Below, one piece after another: positions 1-7,860 of a stretch of 64,000 bases of DNA (its first letter is position 1; the number at the start of each line of letters is the position of its first letter). Below the pieces are notes generated by a model. The model searched no databases. It was not told the DNA's origin and saw only the letters and a list, made by a program, of their open reading frames with translations. The DNA is from Dehalococcoidia bacterium (GTDB taxonomy: Bacteria > Chloroflexota > Dehalococcoidia > Lucifugimonadales > SHYT01). Made by a program: the position numbers and the translations under genes. The DNA lies in the NCBI GenBank assembly GCA_009693045.1, contig SHXZ01000008.1, positions 43,602-107,601 on the forward strand, read 5' to 3'.

Positions 1-752
1 TGGCGGCGGACGCGCTCCGACGTTTGCGGGTTGCGGCTGCGGAACTCGCCGGTGACCTCGGCGTGCTCCGGCACGGCGTTCCGGACGCTGCCGCCCGTGA
101 TCGTCCCGATGTTGAAGGTCGTTTCGGGGTCCAGGCGGCCCTGGGGCAGGCTGGCGACCAGCTCGGCGGCGATGCGGATGGCGGAAATCCCCTTCTCCGG
201 CTCCACGCCGGCGTGGGCGGCGCGGCCGGTGATCGTGAAGTCCACGTAGACGTAGGTTGGGCTGCCGGTGGTGACCTTGGTGACCGCGCCCTCGCCGTCA
301 AACACAACCGCCTCTTTGGCGCGCACAAGCGAGAAGTCCAGGTTCTGCGAGCCGACGAGGCCGGTCTCCTCCTGCCGCGTGAGCACCACCTGGACCGGGC
401 GCCTGCGCGCGCCGCGCTCTTTCAGCGACGTCAACGCCTCCAGAATCGCCGTGATGCCTGCCTTGCAGTCGCCGCCGACGATGGTTGAGCCGTCCGAGGC
501 GATCCGGTCGCCGTCCACCAGGGGGTTGATGCCGCGGCCCGGCTCCACGGTGTCCATGTGGGCCGACAGCATGAGCGGCGCTTCGCCCGGCTCCGAGGCG
601 ATGACGTTGCCGTGCTTGTCGCGGGCGACGCTGAGGCCGAGCGCCTCAAGGCGTCGCTGGAGCTCGCGCGCGACCTGCTCTTCCTCGCCGGTGGGGCTGT
701 CAATTCTTGCCAGGTCGCAGAAGGTCTTCACCAGGCGCTCGCGGTTGGCCAT
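1..752 (-). CDS. M20 family metallopeptidase, peptidase T-like (partial, C-terminus outside window)
   Basis: The gene reads from an ATG at 752 down to the window edge, so about 250 N-terminal residues are visible and the C-terminus is missing. The family consists of di-zinc aminopeptidases that act on small peptides in the cytoplasm. Visible motifs include SAHMDTVEPG near residue 80 (metal-binding His and Asp), GGDCKAG (bridging Asp region) and TRQEETGLVGS (general-base Glu pair), followed by the start of the dimerisation domain with AAHAGVEPEKG. These match the peptidase T-like branch of M20. Several open frames on the opposite strand are shadows of this gene. The substrate cannot be fixed from sequence, and carboxypeptidase or deacylase activity is the main alternative. 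Confidence 0.88.
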   Translation of the reverse strand, partial: MANRERLVKTFCDLARIDSPTGEEEQVARELQRRLEALGLSVARDKHGNVIASEPGEAPLMLSAHMDTVEPGRGINPLVDGDRIASDGSTIVGGDCKAGITAILEALTSLKERGARRRPVQVVLTRQEETGLVGSQNLDFSLVRAKEAVVFDGEGAVTKVTTGSPTYVYVDFTITGRAAHAGVEPEKGISAIRIAAELVASLPQGRLDPETTFNIGTITGGSVRNAVPEHAEVTGEFRSRNPQTSERVRR

Positions 753-987
753 CTTCGCCTCCTACGGGGACGCTGCGGGCTTGACGCCGCACCAGCATAG
801 TAGACGGCGTGAGGGAACGCTAGTGTAGTGTTTCTAACGCTTCGTTACGTTGGATTAGAAGCAATGTCTCACCCCCACCTTAATCCTCCTCCTCAACGGG
901 GGAGGAGATTGCGCCACGGCGGTACGGCGAGGCGAATACCGGGCAGCGTGGTATCATGGCGGTGCAATTTTGCCAGCGAGGGTTTTC

Positions 988-1494
988 ATGCCGCCTCGAG
1001 AGGTTGACTTCGGCCACGCGCACGGGATCAAAGCGGACGCCGTCGGCGCGCCAGGGCAGAGGCGTTTCCGCGTGCTGATTGAGGCCGAAGGCGGCAAGGC
1101 GTGCGCGTGGCTGGAAAAGCCGCAGCTGATGCAGCTCGCGCTTGGGATTCAGGAGCTGCTTTCCACGCAAAGCCCGCCGCAGAGCCCCGGGGTGCGCAGG
1201 CGCTCCGCCGGAACGCCGGGCGGCGGGCACAACCTGGAGTTCCAGGTTGGAACGCTCACGCTGGGGTACGAGCGCGACGCGGACCTGGTGGTGCTGGAGT
1301 TCGGCGGAGAAGACGCCGAGCAGGACGGCGGCGCCGGGTTTCGCGTTCTGCTGGACCGGCGCCGGAGTAACGCCTTCGCGGAGCAGGCACTGGCTGTGTG
1401 CGCGGCGGGGCGGCCGCTGTGCCCGCTTTGCCAAGGCCCGGTGGGGCCTGGCCCGCACGTGTGTCCGCGCACTAACGGACACGTTGTGGTCTAG
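988..1494 (+). CDS. DUF3090 family protein
   Basis: The 168-residue protein resembles DUF3090, a family of unknown function found in Actinobacteria and Chloroflexi. Recognisable features are an N-terminal GAPGQRRFRVLIEAEGG stretch, a central LEKPQLMQLALGIQELL helix, and a C-terminal CPLCQGPVGPGPHVCPRTNGH segment with a CxxC and one further Cys, possibly a structural metal site. I chose ATG 988, behind a GAGGG-like ribosome site, over an upstream in-frame TTG at 970, because the family begins close to this point. It is divergent from the M20 peptidase gene and shows no operon partner. The function is unknown. Confidence 0.85.
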   Translation: MPPREVDFGHAHGIKADAVGAPGQRRFRVLIEAEGGKACAWLEKPQLMQLALGIQELLSTQSPPQSPGVRRRSAGTPGGGHNLEFQVGTLTLGYERDADLVVLEFGGEDAEQDGGAGFRVLLDRRRSNAFAEQALAVCAAGRPLCPLCQGPVGPGPHVCPRTNGHVVV

Positions 1495-1572
1495 CGGAAC
1501 TTCGCGCGGCCGCCGCCCGCAATGCCGAGCGTTAGAACGTCCGCAACTTCCCTGCTCGTCAGGAAAGCGCGT

Positions 1573-2076
1573 TTATTCGTCGCGCTCGAGAGTCCAGCGC
1601 TTCCAGACCAGGACCAACGCTCCAAGCATGCCGACGGCTGCGCCAAGGGGCAGGGTGAGCTGGTAGTAGGTGGCGAAGAAAGCCGCCTGGGACGTGGCGA
1701 CGGGGATGGAGGCTGCGGCAGCACCAATGAGCGCGCCAGCCATGCCGCCAACGAGCATTTCAATGCTGCGGACGAGGCCCGTCATGTGCCGCTCGGAGCG
1801 GCGTCCCCAGCCGTCCCACGTCCAGGGCTGTGGCTCCGGGGCCTGGGCTGGCTGGGAGCGAGGCCGCTCGGAGCGCTCGCGCTGGTCGTGATGGCGCTCG
1901 GAGCGATTGGGAGCGGTGACGCCCCGGTACCATGACGTGTATGCCGAAGTCGGGCCGCCCGGCATGGTGGTGCGGCGCCGGAAGTTGAGGCGGCTCTCCA
2001 GCAGAGGCTCGGTGGCTTCAACCGTGGTGGTGGTCTCCGGGAGTCCGGGGTATTGAGCGAACGGGTCGCGAAGCAT
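1573..2076 (-). CDS. Hypothetical membrane protein with proline/arginine-rich N-terminus
   Basis: The 167-residue protein starts at ATG 2076 behind a clear GGAGG ribosome site. Residues 1-95 are polar, rich in Arg, Pro, Ser and Glu, and probably disordered, with RSERHHDQRERSERPRSQ-like low-complexity sequence. Residues about 105-155 form two hydrophobic segments (VGGMAGALIGAAAASIPVA and LPLGAAVGMLGALVLVW) separated by a short loop, as in a helical hairpin. The C-terminus is short and charged. I recognise no family. It could be a small membrane adaptor or stress protein, but nothing in the neighbourhood supports a specific role. Confidence 0.6.
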   Translation of the reverse strand: MLRDPFAQYPGLPETTTTVEATEPLLESRLNFRRRTTMPGGPTSAYTSWYRGVTAPNRSERHHDQRERSERPRSQPAQAPEPQPWTWDGWGRRSERHMTGLVRSIEMLVGGMAGALIGAAAASIPVATSQAAFFATYYQLTLPLGAAVGMLGALVLVWKRWTLERDE

Positions 2077-2274
2077 GGGCGCCTCCTATCTACATTGCCT
2101 CGCTGCGGCTGGGCCACCGAGTGCGAATGGCCGGCGGCGGAGAGGCAGGAATGAACAAGTATAAGAATAGTTTTAGACAAAAAGCAATAGTTTTTCTAAC
2201 GTTCCGGACTGAATTTCGCACTGAGCTCGCTTGATTCCCGAAGTTCGGAGGTGGCGAAGATGAGACAGGCTCTG

Positions 2275-2457
2275 TAATACCAACTCTGATTGAAAGTGGC
2301 GTTCATCTTGAGGGCTCGCCGCTGGTGGACGGTAACGCACGGCGTTCGTCCATGCCGATGTTGATCTAACCCCTCGCCCCTTCCCTAAAGGGAAGGGGCA
2401 GCTTGCCCACCAAGCCAACTGATACCATTGAGCCACCTTTTTACAGAGATGGTATAA
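2275..2457. repeat. MITE-like inverted-repeat element, copy A
   Basis: This element of about 183 bp has imperfect terminal inverted repeats. The left end reads ATACCAACTCTGATTGAAAG followed by TGGCG, and the right end, reverse-complemented, reads TATACCATCTCTGTAAAAA followed by GGTGGC. Similar ends bound 7507-7694 and 22952-23146. The interior contains a GCCCCTTCCCT/AGGGAAGGGGC hairpin at 2376-2399. It has no coding capacity, so any mobility would be non-autonomous. Confidence 0.75.
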
Positions 2458-2569
2458 GAGTGAGGAGACCTTTCGAGGGCACGATGATTGACGTCGGCCC
2501 CGCAAAGTTCTGGGCCGTTTGTCCTCCCGCAATGCGCGTCAAGATCGGGGAAAATGCGGTCAAACGGGC

Positions 2570-2716
2570 GGTCAGGGTCTTTCAGTTCTCAGCAAGTAAG
2601 GCATCCTGGGGCGACGAAACAGCGGACATCCGGATTCATCGCGCGTCAGGTGGCGGCTTTGGAACCAGGGGAGATGCTTCGCTCCGCTCAGCATGGCAGA
2701 ATTGAAAGACCCTGAC
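2570..2716. repeat. Second type of MITE-like element (GGTCAGGGTCTTTCA ends)
   Basis: This 147-bp element is bounded by terminal inverted repeats of about 20 bp with one mismatch: GGTCAGGGTCTTTCAGTTCT at 2570-2589, and GGTCAGGGTCTTTCAATTCT as the reverse complement of 2697-2716. The interior has no open frame and includes a GCTTCGCTCCGCTCAGCATG stretch of the kind common in bacterial interspersed repeats. It lies within the 2077-2789 gene-free stretch, immediately upstream of the DUF5679 gene. Confidence 0.75.
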
Positions 2717-2789
2717 CGGGAGGGGAAACGGCTTGACATCGCGTGGCCTGGCAGGGTATGGTCGTGTTACTTTCGCCCTGAGGAACACC

Positions 2790-2933
2790 ATGGCAGAGGC
2801 GTACTGTCTCCGCTGTCGGGCTAGCCGCGAGGTCAGCAACCCCCGAGAAGTCAAGCTCAAGAATGGCCGCCCCGCGGTTGAAGGGACATGCCCGGTCTGC
2901 AAGACCAAACTGTTCCGCATCGTGAAGGGCTAG
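2790..2933 (+). CDS. DUF5679 family small zinc-ribbon protein
   Basis: The 47-residue protein starts at ATG 2790, and upstream in-frame extensions run into repeat sequence. It contains two CxxC motifs, YCLRCRA at the N-terminus and TCPVCKTK near the C-terminus, separated by EVKLKNGRPAVEG, which is the signature of DUF5679. The four Cys residues should bind one zinc ion. Family members are small proteins of unknown function, and relatives are often annotated near topoisomerase or ribosomal genes. It stands alone here between a MITE-like element and the convergent PHP gene. Confidence 0.88.
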   Translation: MAEAYCLRCRASREVSNPREVKLKNGRPAVEGTCPVCKTKLFRIVKG

Positions 2934-3090
2934 CCACTCTTATCCCGCCTCGTCGCTCCCACCACGTTTGGGCTCAGCACTCCCTTGACCAAGGAGGACG
3001 ATGGCGTTTGCGTCACAGGTAACGCGAAATCGCCGGCGCCTGCGAACTTTGGGGACGGTCAACCGCGTTGCACGCAGTGGGTGAAGCTGC

Positions 3091-3783
3091 TCAGGCGGGG
3101 CCCGGAAGCCGCTTGAGCTTTTTGAGCAGCGCCAGCGGGTTGCCCTGCAGGGCGCTCATGGCCTGGTCGGTGGTCAGACCCGCGCCCAGGGCGACGGAAG
3201 TTGCGAGGCGCGGCGTGTGCAGGTCGTCCGGCGAGTGGGCGTCGGAGTCTACAACCAGGTTGGCGCCCGCCGCCATCGCGGTCCGCGCGACCAGGCCGTT
3301 GGTGAGCGAGTGGCCTCGGCGAGAGGTAAGCTCCAGGTAGATGCCCCGCTGCTTGGCGAGTCGCGCCTCTTCTTCAGTGAGCATGCCGGGATGGGCGAGC
3401 ACGTCCACGTAGGCGGACGCGAGGGCGGCGCGGTTGGTGCCGGGGGCCACGGGCTCTTTGATGGTCTCGCCGTGGACGATGACGATCTGCGCGCCGAGCG
3501 ACTTGGCTTTCTTCGCCGCATCGTCAATCAGGTGAGGCGGCACGTGGGTGAGCTCCACCCCCGGAACGGCGATGATGCCCATCTCGCGCGACGCCACCTC
3601 GCACTCGCGGACGAGCACCTCAAGGATGCGCTCTTGGTCGTGGATGCCCGCGTGGTCTGTGACGGCGATGGCCTTGTAGCCGTTGACGACGGCCCTGCGG
3701 ATCAGCTCAATGGGAGAAAGCTCACCGTCGGTCAGGAACGTGTGGGTGTGGAAGTCGTAGACGTCGCGGATGAGCTGTGTCAC
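3091..3783 (-). CDS. PHP domain phosphoesterase, histidinol-phosphatase type
   Basis: The 230-residue protein is nearly all PHP domain. The metal-binding signature DFHTHTFLTDGELSP lies at residues 10-24, followed by AVTDHAG (about 41), a Glu in PGVELTH (about 74), VIVHGE (about 104), LAHPGM (about 131) and the closing DSDAHSP (about 180). This full set of His/Asp ligands suggests an active metallophosphoesterase. Related proteins hydrolyse histidinol phosphate or serve as general PHP phosphatases. No his genes are nearby, so the physiological substrate is open. It is monocistronic and convergent with the upstream DUF5679 gene. Confidence 0.85.
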   Translation of the reverse strand: MTQLIRDVYDFHTHTFLTDGELSPIELIRRAVVNGYKAIAVTDHAGIHDQERILEVLVRECEVASREMGIIAVPGVELTHVPPHLIDDAAKKAKSLGAQIVIVHGETIKEPVAPGTNRAALASAYVDVLAHPGMLTEEEARLAKQRGIYLELTSRRGHSLTNGLVARTAMAAGANLVVDSDAHSPDDLHTPRLATSVALGAGLTTDQAMSALQGNPLALLKKLKRLPGPA

Positions 3784-4160
3784 GCGGCTATGATAGCACG
3801 CCGCGAGCGGGTGTTTGTAGGGTGTTTGTAGTCAGAGAACGACATGGGGTGGGATGACTACGGGCATCAATGGTCATCAAAAAGATGCGTCACCAGTCGG
3901 CGCAAAGGTGTTCCTGTTGGGACCCAAACCTCACCCCTTCCCCCTCTCCGCACTGCGGAGAGGGGGAAGGCGCTCAGCGATGGAACGTCCCCCTTGGCAT
4001 GGTTGGTCTTAGTCGCGACTGGATGAGCATGGATTGAGTTGATCACTATGAGTGTGACTCGTGGCACTGTAGCCGTGCACGAGGCCGTTGACAGGTTTAC
4101 GCAAGATGTCTACAATTACAGCGAATGACTTCCGCGTAATGCCGAAGGAGCTTAGGGTTC
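3784..4160. other. Gene-free stretch holding a hairpin and the rpsP promoter
   Basis: No credible coding sequence lies here. The region holds a near-perfect hairpin at 3936-3970, with 17-bp arms CCTTCCCCCTCTCCGCA and TGCGGAGAGGGGGAAGG and a one-base loop, and the promoter at 4088-4116. The hairpin belongs to the C-run/G-run repeat class seen throughout the window. Confidence 0.7.
4088..4116 (+). promoter_or_regulatory. Sigma-70-type promoter for the rpsP operon
   Basis: TTGACA at 4088-4093 and TACAAT at 4111-4116 are separated by exactly 17 bases. This is a near-consensus housekeeping promoter 45 bp upstream of the rpsP ATG, which itself follows AAGGAG at 4147-4152. Confidence 0.8.
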
Positions 4161-4430
4161 ATGCTTCGCATCAGGTTGAGGCGCGTGGGCAAGAGCAAAC
4201 AGCCCAGCTACCGGATCGTCGTGGTGGACGGCCACGCGCCCAGGGATGGGGCCTACCTTGACCAAGTGGGCTTCTACAACCCGCTTGTGGACCCCCCGCT
4301 GATCAGGATAGACGAGGGCAAGGCTGTGGAGTGGCTTCGCAAGGGCGCGCAGCCGTCAGAGCCAGTTGAACAGATGTTGCGCCGTCTGGGGACGATTGAA
4401 AAGGCCAAGGCTCATGAAGGAACTGGTTGA
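4161..4430 (+). CDS. rpsP: 30S ribosomal protein S16
   Basis: The 89-residue protein opens with MLRIRLRRVGKSKQPSYRIV and continues with DGAYLDQVGFYNPL, the canonical bS16 signature. Its length is normal for the family. S16 stabilises assembly of the 30S 5' domain. It is the first gene of a run with khpA (17-bp overlap), yebC, ruvC, ruvA and a DUF192 gene. The rpsP-khpA pairing is widespread in bacteria. The strong promoter just upstream fits high expression. Confidence 0.97.
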   Translation: MLRIRLRRVGKSKQPSYRIVVVDGHAPRDGAYLDQVGFYNPLVDPPLIRIDEGKAVEWLRKGAQPSEPVEQMLRRLGTIEKAKAHEGTG

Positions 4431-4641
4431 GTACATGGCGCGGGCGTTGGCGCACAACCCCGACGCCGTCAAGGTATCCGAGGCTGAGCAAGACGGCCTG
4501 AAGGTGATCCAGCTAGAAGTCGCGCCGGAAGACAAGGGCAGGATCATCGGCAAGCAGGGCCGGGTCGCGCAGGCGATGCGGCTTATGCTGCGTGTGGCGG
4601 CGGTCAAAGAGGGCACGCGGGCGACGCTCCAGATCCTCTAG
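4414..4641 (+). CDS. khpA: KH-domain RNA-binding protein KhpA
   Basis: The 75-residue protein starts at ATG 4414, overlapping the rpsP end by 17 bp; an upstream start in the same frame would read through rpsP and is less likely. A single KH domain fills the protein, with the RNA-binding loop in DKGRIIGKQGRVAQAMR (GxxG as IIGKQG). KhpA-family proteins bind structured RNAs and affect ribosome assembly, cell division and sRNA function in Gram-positives, usually with KhpB/Jag, which is not in this window. Translational coupling to rpsP is likely. Confidence 0.93.
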   Translation: MKELVEYMARALAHNPDAVKVSEAEQDGLKVIQLEVAPEDKGRIIGKQGRVAQAMRLMLRVAAVKEGTRATLQIL

Positions 4642-4728
4642 TTCAACGATCCATGCGGTGGTTGCCAGCGGGTCGGTCCTAGCGGTGATGACCCAGAACA
4701 AGACGACTGAGCTTCAGGAGACGGCGCC

Positions 4729-5484
4729 GTGTCCGGTCATTCCAAATGGAAAACCATCAAGCACGCGAAGGGCGCGGCTGACGCCAAGCGCGGCCAGATC
4801 TTCACGAAGATAACGCGGGAGATCATCATGGCGGCGCGCCAAGGCAGCAGCGACCCCGCCACCAACTCGCGCCTCCGTTTGGCCGTGGAAAAGGCCCGCG
4901 AAGCCAACATGCCCATGGACAACATTGACCGGGCCATCAAGCGCGCCACGGGGGTCGCCGACCAGTCCCAGCTGGAAGAGATGATGTACGAGGGCTACGG
5001 CCCGGGCGGCATCGCCATCCTCATCTTTGTTCTCACCGACAACAAGAACCGGGCCGTGTCCGAGGTGCGGAACATCATGGATCGCAACAACGGAAAGTTG
5101 GGCCAGGCCGGTTCGGTGAGCTGGGGTTTTGAGCAGAAGGGTACCTTGACTCTGGAAGTGGACCCGAAGCGGGCGGAAGAGATCGCGCTGGCGTCCATTG
5201 ACCTTGGCGCCGAGGACTTTTCGGTGGAAGGCTCGTTTGTGGAGCTTCGCTGCGAGCCAACCCAGTTGGAGACCTTGCGGGAGGCCATCACCAAGCAGGG
5301 CGTGAAGCCCACCTCCGCCGAGGTAGCGATGGTGCCGAAGACGACCGTGCGACTGGAAGACCGGCCCGCCGAGCAGGCGCTCCGCCTGCTTGACCGGCTG
5401 GAAGACTTGGACGACGTGCAGCGTGTTGCGAGCAACGCCGACTTTGCCGAAGGGGTCCTTGAGCGTTACTCAAACGCGGCCTAA
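4729..5484 (+). CDS. yebC: YebC/PmpR family regulatory protein
   Basis: The 251-residue protein starts at GTG 4729 with SGHSKWKTIKHAKGAADAKR, the family hallmark, followed by GQIFTKITREI, YEGYGPGGIAILI and NIMDRNNGKLGQAGSVSWGF. The family was long annotated as transcriptional regulators (for example of ruvC or quorum sensing); recent work on some members supports a role in translation through polyproline stretches. Position directly upstream of ruvC-ruvA is the classic arrangement. Length and motifs are normal. Confidence 0.95.
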   Translation: MSGHSKWKTIKHAKGAADAKRGQIFTKITREIIMAARQGSSDPATNSRLRLAVEKAREANMPMDNIDRAIKRATGVADQSQLEEMMYEGYGPGGIAILIFVLTDNKNRAVSEVRNIMDRNNGKLGQAGSVSWGFEQKGTLTLEVDPKRAEEIALASIDLGAEDFSVEGSFVELRCEPTQLETLREAITKQGVKPTSAEVAMVPKTTVRLEDRPAEQALRLLDRLEDLDDVQRVASNADFAEGVLERYSNAA

Positions 5485-5487
5485 GCA

Positions 5488-5505
5488 GTCCCGACAGGTC
5501 GGGAC
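5488..5505. repeat. Short palindrome between yebC and ruvC
   Basis: GTCCCGAC and GTCGGGAC arms of 8 bp flank a 2-base loop just upstream of the ruvC GTG start. Its position over the ruvC ribosome-binding region could modulate translation, or it may simply be a small interspersed palindrome. Confidence 0.55.
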
Positions 5506-5509
5506 GCCT

Positions 5510-6052
5510 GTGAACGGTAGTCAGCGGTTCCTTGGCGTTGACCCGGGGACGCACCGCATGGGCTACGGCCTCATTGACGTATCCGGCGCCTCCCTTCAGT
5601 ACCTCTCTTGCGGCGTCATCAAAGCCACCGCCTCCGCGCCCATTGAACAACGCCTGCTGGAGGTATATCAAGGCCTCCAGGCCGTGCTCGAAGAGTGGCG
5701 CCCGGACGTTGTAGCCCTTGAAGAGCCTTTTCTGCCCCGGTCCACCAGCGGCGACAACGGCTACCAGACGAGCGCTCGTTCGGCCATCGCCGTTGGGCAG
5801 GCCCAGGGCGCGGCGCTGATGGCGGCGGCTCAGCGCCGCGTGCCTGTGGTGCGATACGCCCCCGCGCAGATCAAGCGCGCGGTGAGTGAGTATGGCCGCG
5901 GCTCCAAGGAGCAGGTCCAGGAGATGGTCAAGCTGCTGCTAGGGCTGGATGCGCGTCCGGAGCCATCGGACGCCGCCGACGCGCTGGCGGTGGCCATATG
6001 CCACGCGCAGCAGATCAGAGTGCAGACGCTGACGGCGCTGGGTGAGTCATGA
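5510..6052 (+). CDS. ruvC: Holliday junction endonuclease RuvC
   Basis: The product is 180 residues, normal for RuvC, when read from GTG 5510; the same frame extends upstream into yebC without family similarity. FLGVDPGTHRMGYGL carries the first catalytic Asp, VVALEEPFL the Glu, and PSDAADALAVAICH the C-terminal Asp pair of the RNase H-like fold. RuvC resolves Holliday junctions with RuvAB. The stop overlaps the ruvA ATG (ATGA), so the two are translationally coupled. ruvB is not adjacent in this window. Confidence 0.95.
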   Translation: MNGSQRFLGVDPGTHRMGYGLIDVSGASLQYLSCGVIKATASAPIEQRLLEVYQGLQAVLEEWRPDVVALEEPFLPRSTSGDNGYQTSARSAIAVGQAQGAALMAAAQRRVPVVRYAPAQIKRAVSEYGRGSKEQVQEMVKLLLGLDARPEPSDAADALAVAICHAQQIRVQTLTALGES

Positions 6053-6633
6053 TCGCGGGCGTTCGCGGGACCATTGAGGCTGTCGGCGACGCGTGGGTCG
6101 TGGTCGCGGTCGGTGGAGTTAGCCTGAGGGTTGCGGTGCCCAACACGGTGATCCCCACGCTGGGAGGCATCGGCGGGCCGGTGCGGCTTCACACCCACCT
6201 GGTCGTCCGCGAAGAGGAGCTGTCTCTCTACGGCTTTCCGACGACTGAGGCGCTGCGCCTTTTCCAGACCCTGCTGACGGTGAGCGGCGTTGGGCCGCGG
6301 CTCGCGCTTTCCCTGCTGAACAGCGCAAGCCCAGAGGCGTTGGCCGTGGCGATTGCCTCCGGCGACGTGGCGCGCTTGCAGCGCGCCCAGGGCGTTGGGC
6401 GGAAGATCGCGGAGCGCGTGGTGTTGGAGCTTCGGGAGAAGTTCTCCGGCGTCCGGGCCAGCGCGCCGGGGGCCGTGCCTGACGAGGGCGAAGACGAGGC
6501 GACTGCCGCGCTCACCTCCCTGGGGTACACGGGGGCGGAGGCGCAGGACGTGCTCCGACGGACGCCGGTCACGCCTGGGGAGCCGCTTGAGGAGCGCGTC
6601 CGCCGGGCGCTTCAACACCTTGCCGCGCGATAG
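6049..6633 (+). CDS. ruvA: Holliday junction DNA helicase subunit RuvA
   Basis: The 194-residue protein has the three RuvA domains: the OB-fold (GVRGTIEAVGDAWVVV at the start, VREEELSLYGF about residue 50), the helix-hairpin-helix region (LLTVSGVGPRLALSLL and LQRAQGVGRKIAERVVLEL), and a C-terminal domain III (EDEATAALTSLGYTGAEAQ) that contacts RuvB. It binds four-way junctions and loads the RuvB motor. Its ATG overlaps the ruvC stop by 4 bp. Confidence 0.96.
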   Translation: MIAGVRGTIEAVGDAWVVVAVGGVSLRVAVPNTVIPTLGGIGGPVRLHTHLVVREEELSLYGFPTTEALRLFQTLLTVSGVGPRLALSLLNSASPEALAVAIASGDVARLQRAQGVGRKIAERVVLELREKFSGVRASAPGAVPDEGEDEATAALTSLGYTGAEAQDVLRRTPVTPGEPLEERVRRALQHLAAR

Positions 6634-7297
6634 GCGGTCAAGTTTTGGCGCGACGTGGGGCGTCAGGCTAATCTCGTTCCACAGGGCTGCGCGATGGTAT
6701 CCGATCATAGCCTTGGCGCTTGGCGCGACGCTGGTTGTGTCCTGCCGCGGCGTTAGTTCCGGACCGGCGGCTGCTCCACCGGCCTCCATCTCCACGACGA
6801 CGCCCGCCCAGCCCCAGCCGTCCGGTGCGCCGCCCGCCGCGCCGGCAGCGTCAGTCGCGCCGTCGCAAGCTCCGGCGGACCGCGTGGTAGACGGCTACGC
6901 AGTCATGAAGGGCTGCCGCATGACGCTGGAGATCGCGGACACGCCGCCGAAACGCATGCGAGGCCTGATGGACCGGCCGAGTTTGCCGCGTGACCACGGG
7001 ATGATCTTTGTGTATGACGAAGTGAGGGCGTGGCCCTTCTGGATGCTGAATACGCTCATCCCGCTGGACATTGCGTGGCTGGACAAGAGCGGGCGCGTGG
7101 TGGATATCCAGACGATGGCGCCGCAACCGGGTGTTTCGCAGGACAAGTTGACACTCTACTACCCGAAGGGTGAGGCCCAGTCCGCGATTGAGATGAATGC
7201 GGGGCTTGCCGGCGGGCTTGGGCTAGCCAAGGGAGACGCCGTGGAGCTTCGCCTTGGTCCTCAGACAAGCCTGCCTGCTGCCTCCCCATGTCGGTGA
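6620..7297 (+). CDS. DUF192 family protein with probable lipoprotein signal
   Basis: I read this from TTG 6620, overlapping ruvA by 14 bp; the start is uncertain because no in-frame ATG or GTG precedes the hydrophobic segment. The N-terminus has basic residues, then PIIALALGATLVVSC, which looks like a lipobox with Cys near residue 42. A Pro/Ala/Ser-rich linker follows to about residue 90. The C-terminal 120 residues are DUF192, with RMRGLMDRPSLP, GMIFVYDE, FWMLNTLIPLDIAWLD and ALGLAKGD-like end motifs. DUF192 proteins are small secreted or membrane-anchored proteins of unknown role. Confidence 0.82.
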   Translation: MPRDRRSSFGATWGVRLISFHRAARWYPIIALALGATLVVSCRGVSSGPAAAPPASISTTTPAQPQPSGAPPAAPAASVAPSQAPADRVVDGYAVMKGCRMTLEIADTPPKRMRGLMDRPSLPRDHGMIFVYDEVRAWPFWMLNTLIPLDIAWLDKSGRVVDIQTMAPQPGVSQDKLTLYYPKGEAQSAIEMNAGLAGGLGLAKGDAVELRLGPQTSLPAASPCR

Positions 7298-7338
7298 ACA
7301 GCGAGCAACAGGTTTCGCGGATTACACCGAAGAATCAC

Positions 7339-7506
7339 GAAGTCATCCCAAAATGCGCCCTGCCGAGAAAGCGATACGTGGTCCTGTCGGCGCGCCTGAC
7401 CTCTCCCCTGCCCCTCCCCTAAATGGGGAGGGGGATTGCCGCTTTCCTTGGTAACGAGGCTGGCGAAGGAAAGATGGGGGACGATTTTTGGGATACGTTC
7501 ATGAAT
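7339..7506. repeat. Interspersed repeat block, copy 1 (matches 32627-32819)
   Basis: This stretch is closely similar, in the same orientation, to 32627-32819. Shared runs include GTCGGCGCGCCTGACCTCTC, GGGGAGGGGGATTGCCGC, GAAAGATGGGGGACGATTT and GGATACGTTCATGAA. It contains a CCCCTCCCC/GGGGAGGGG hairpin. No open frame is credible. At this locus it runs directly into MITE-like copy B; at the other locus it continues into a half palindrome of the TAGGGGC type. Confidence 0.8.
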
Positions 7507-7694
7507 AATACCAAGTCTGAATAAAGGTGGCGGTCATAAAACACGCCCGGCCTTCACCCGCCATTCTGAGCGCGGCGAAGAATCTCCCCCGATTCGTGGG
7601 GCGGGGGCGACATGTGGAGAGATTTCTCGGTCGCTTCGCTCCCTCAGAATGGCATCATTGCGGAGGCGCCACTTTCTCACAGAGCTGGTATATA
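7507..7694. repeat. MITE-like inverted-repeat element, copy B
   Basis: The left end reads ATACCAAGTCTGAATAAAGG followed by TGGCGG. The right end, as reverse complement, reads TATACCAGCTCTGTGAGAA followed by AGTGGCG. The interior carries a CATTCTGAGCGCGGCGAAGA / CTCCCTCAGAATG inverted pair, a nested repeat also present inside copy C. The 7298-7860 stretch contains no gene apart from these repeats. Confidence 0.78.
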
Positions 7695-7780
7695 TCAGGG
7701 TGACCCGGAACTGGGAAGCAGGCGCTTTGGGTTATCGCGTTGGCCACCCTTGTAGCTCATAGCGCTCAGTCTCTGGAAAC

Positions 7781-7812
7781 GTGTAGGGGCAATTCATGAA
7801 TTGCCCCTACAC
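7781..7812. repeat. Perfect 32-bp palindrome, GTAGGGGC family, AATTCA core
   Basis: The arms GTGTAGGGGCAATTCA and TGAATTGCCCCTACAC are fully complementary with no loop. It shares the outer GTAGGGGC/GCCCCTAC with copies at 10361, 14979, 47284 and 48803 but has its own core. It lies downstream of the NYN-CSD gene stop and could help terminate its transcript. Confidence 0.85.
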
Positions 7813-7860
7813 ATTCCTTCAGGTCCGCCCATCAAGCGCGCATCCGCGGTGGGCTGCGCC

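Noticed and set aside
6353..7297. Long version of the DUF192 gene starting inside ruvA
   Set aside because: The first 90 residues are out-of-frame ruvA translation; the lipoprotein-like signal and DUF192 domain begin later.
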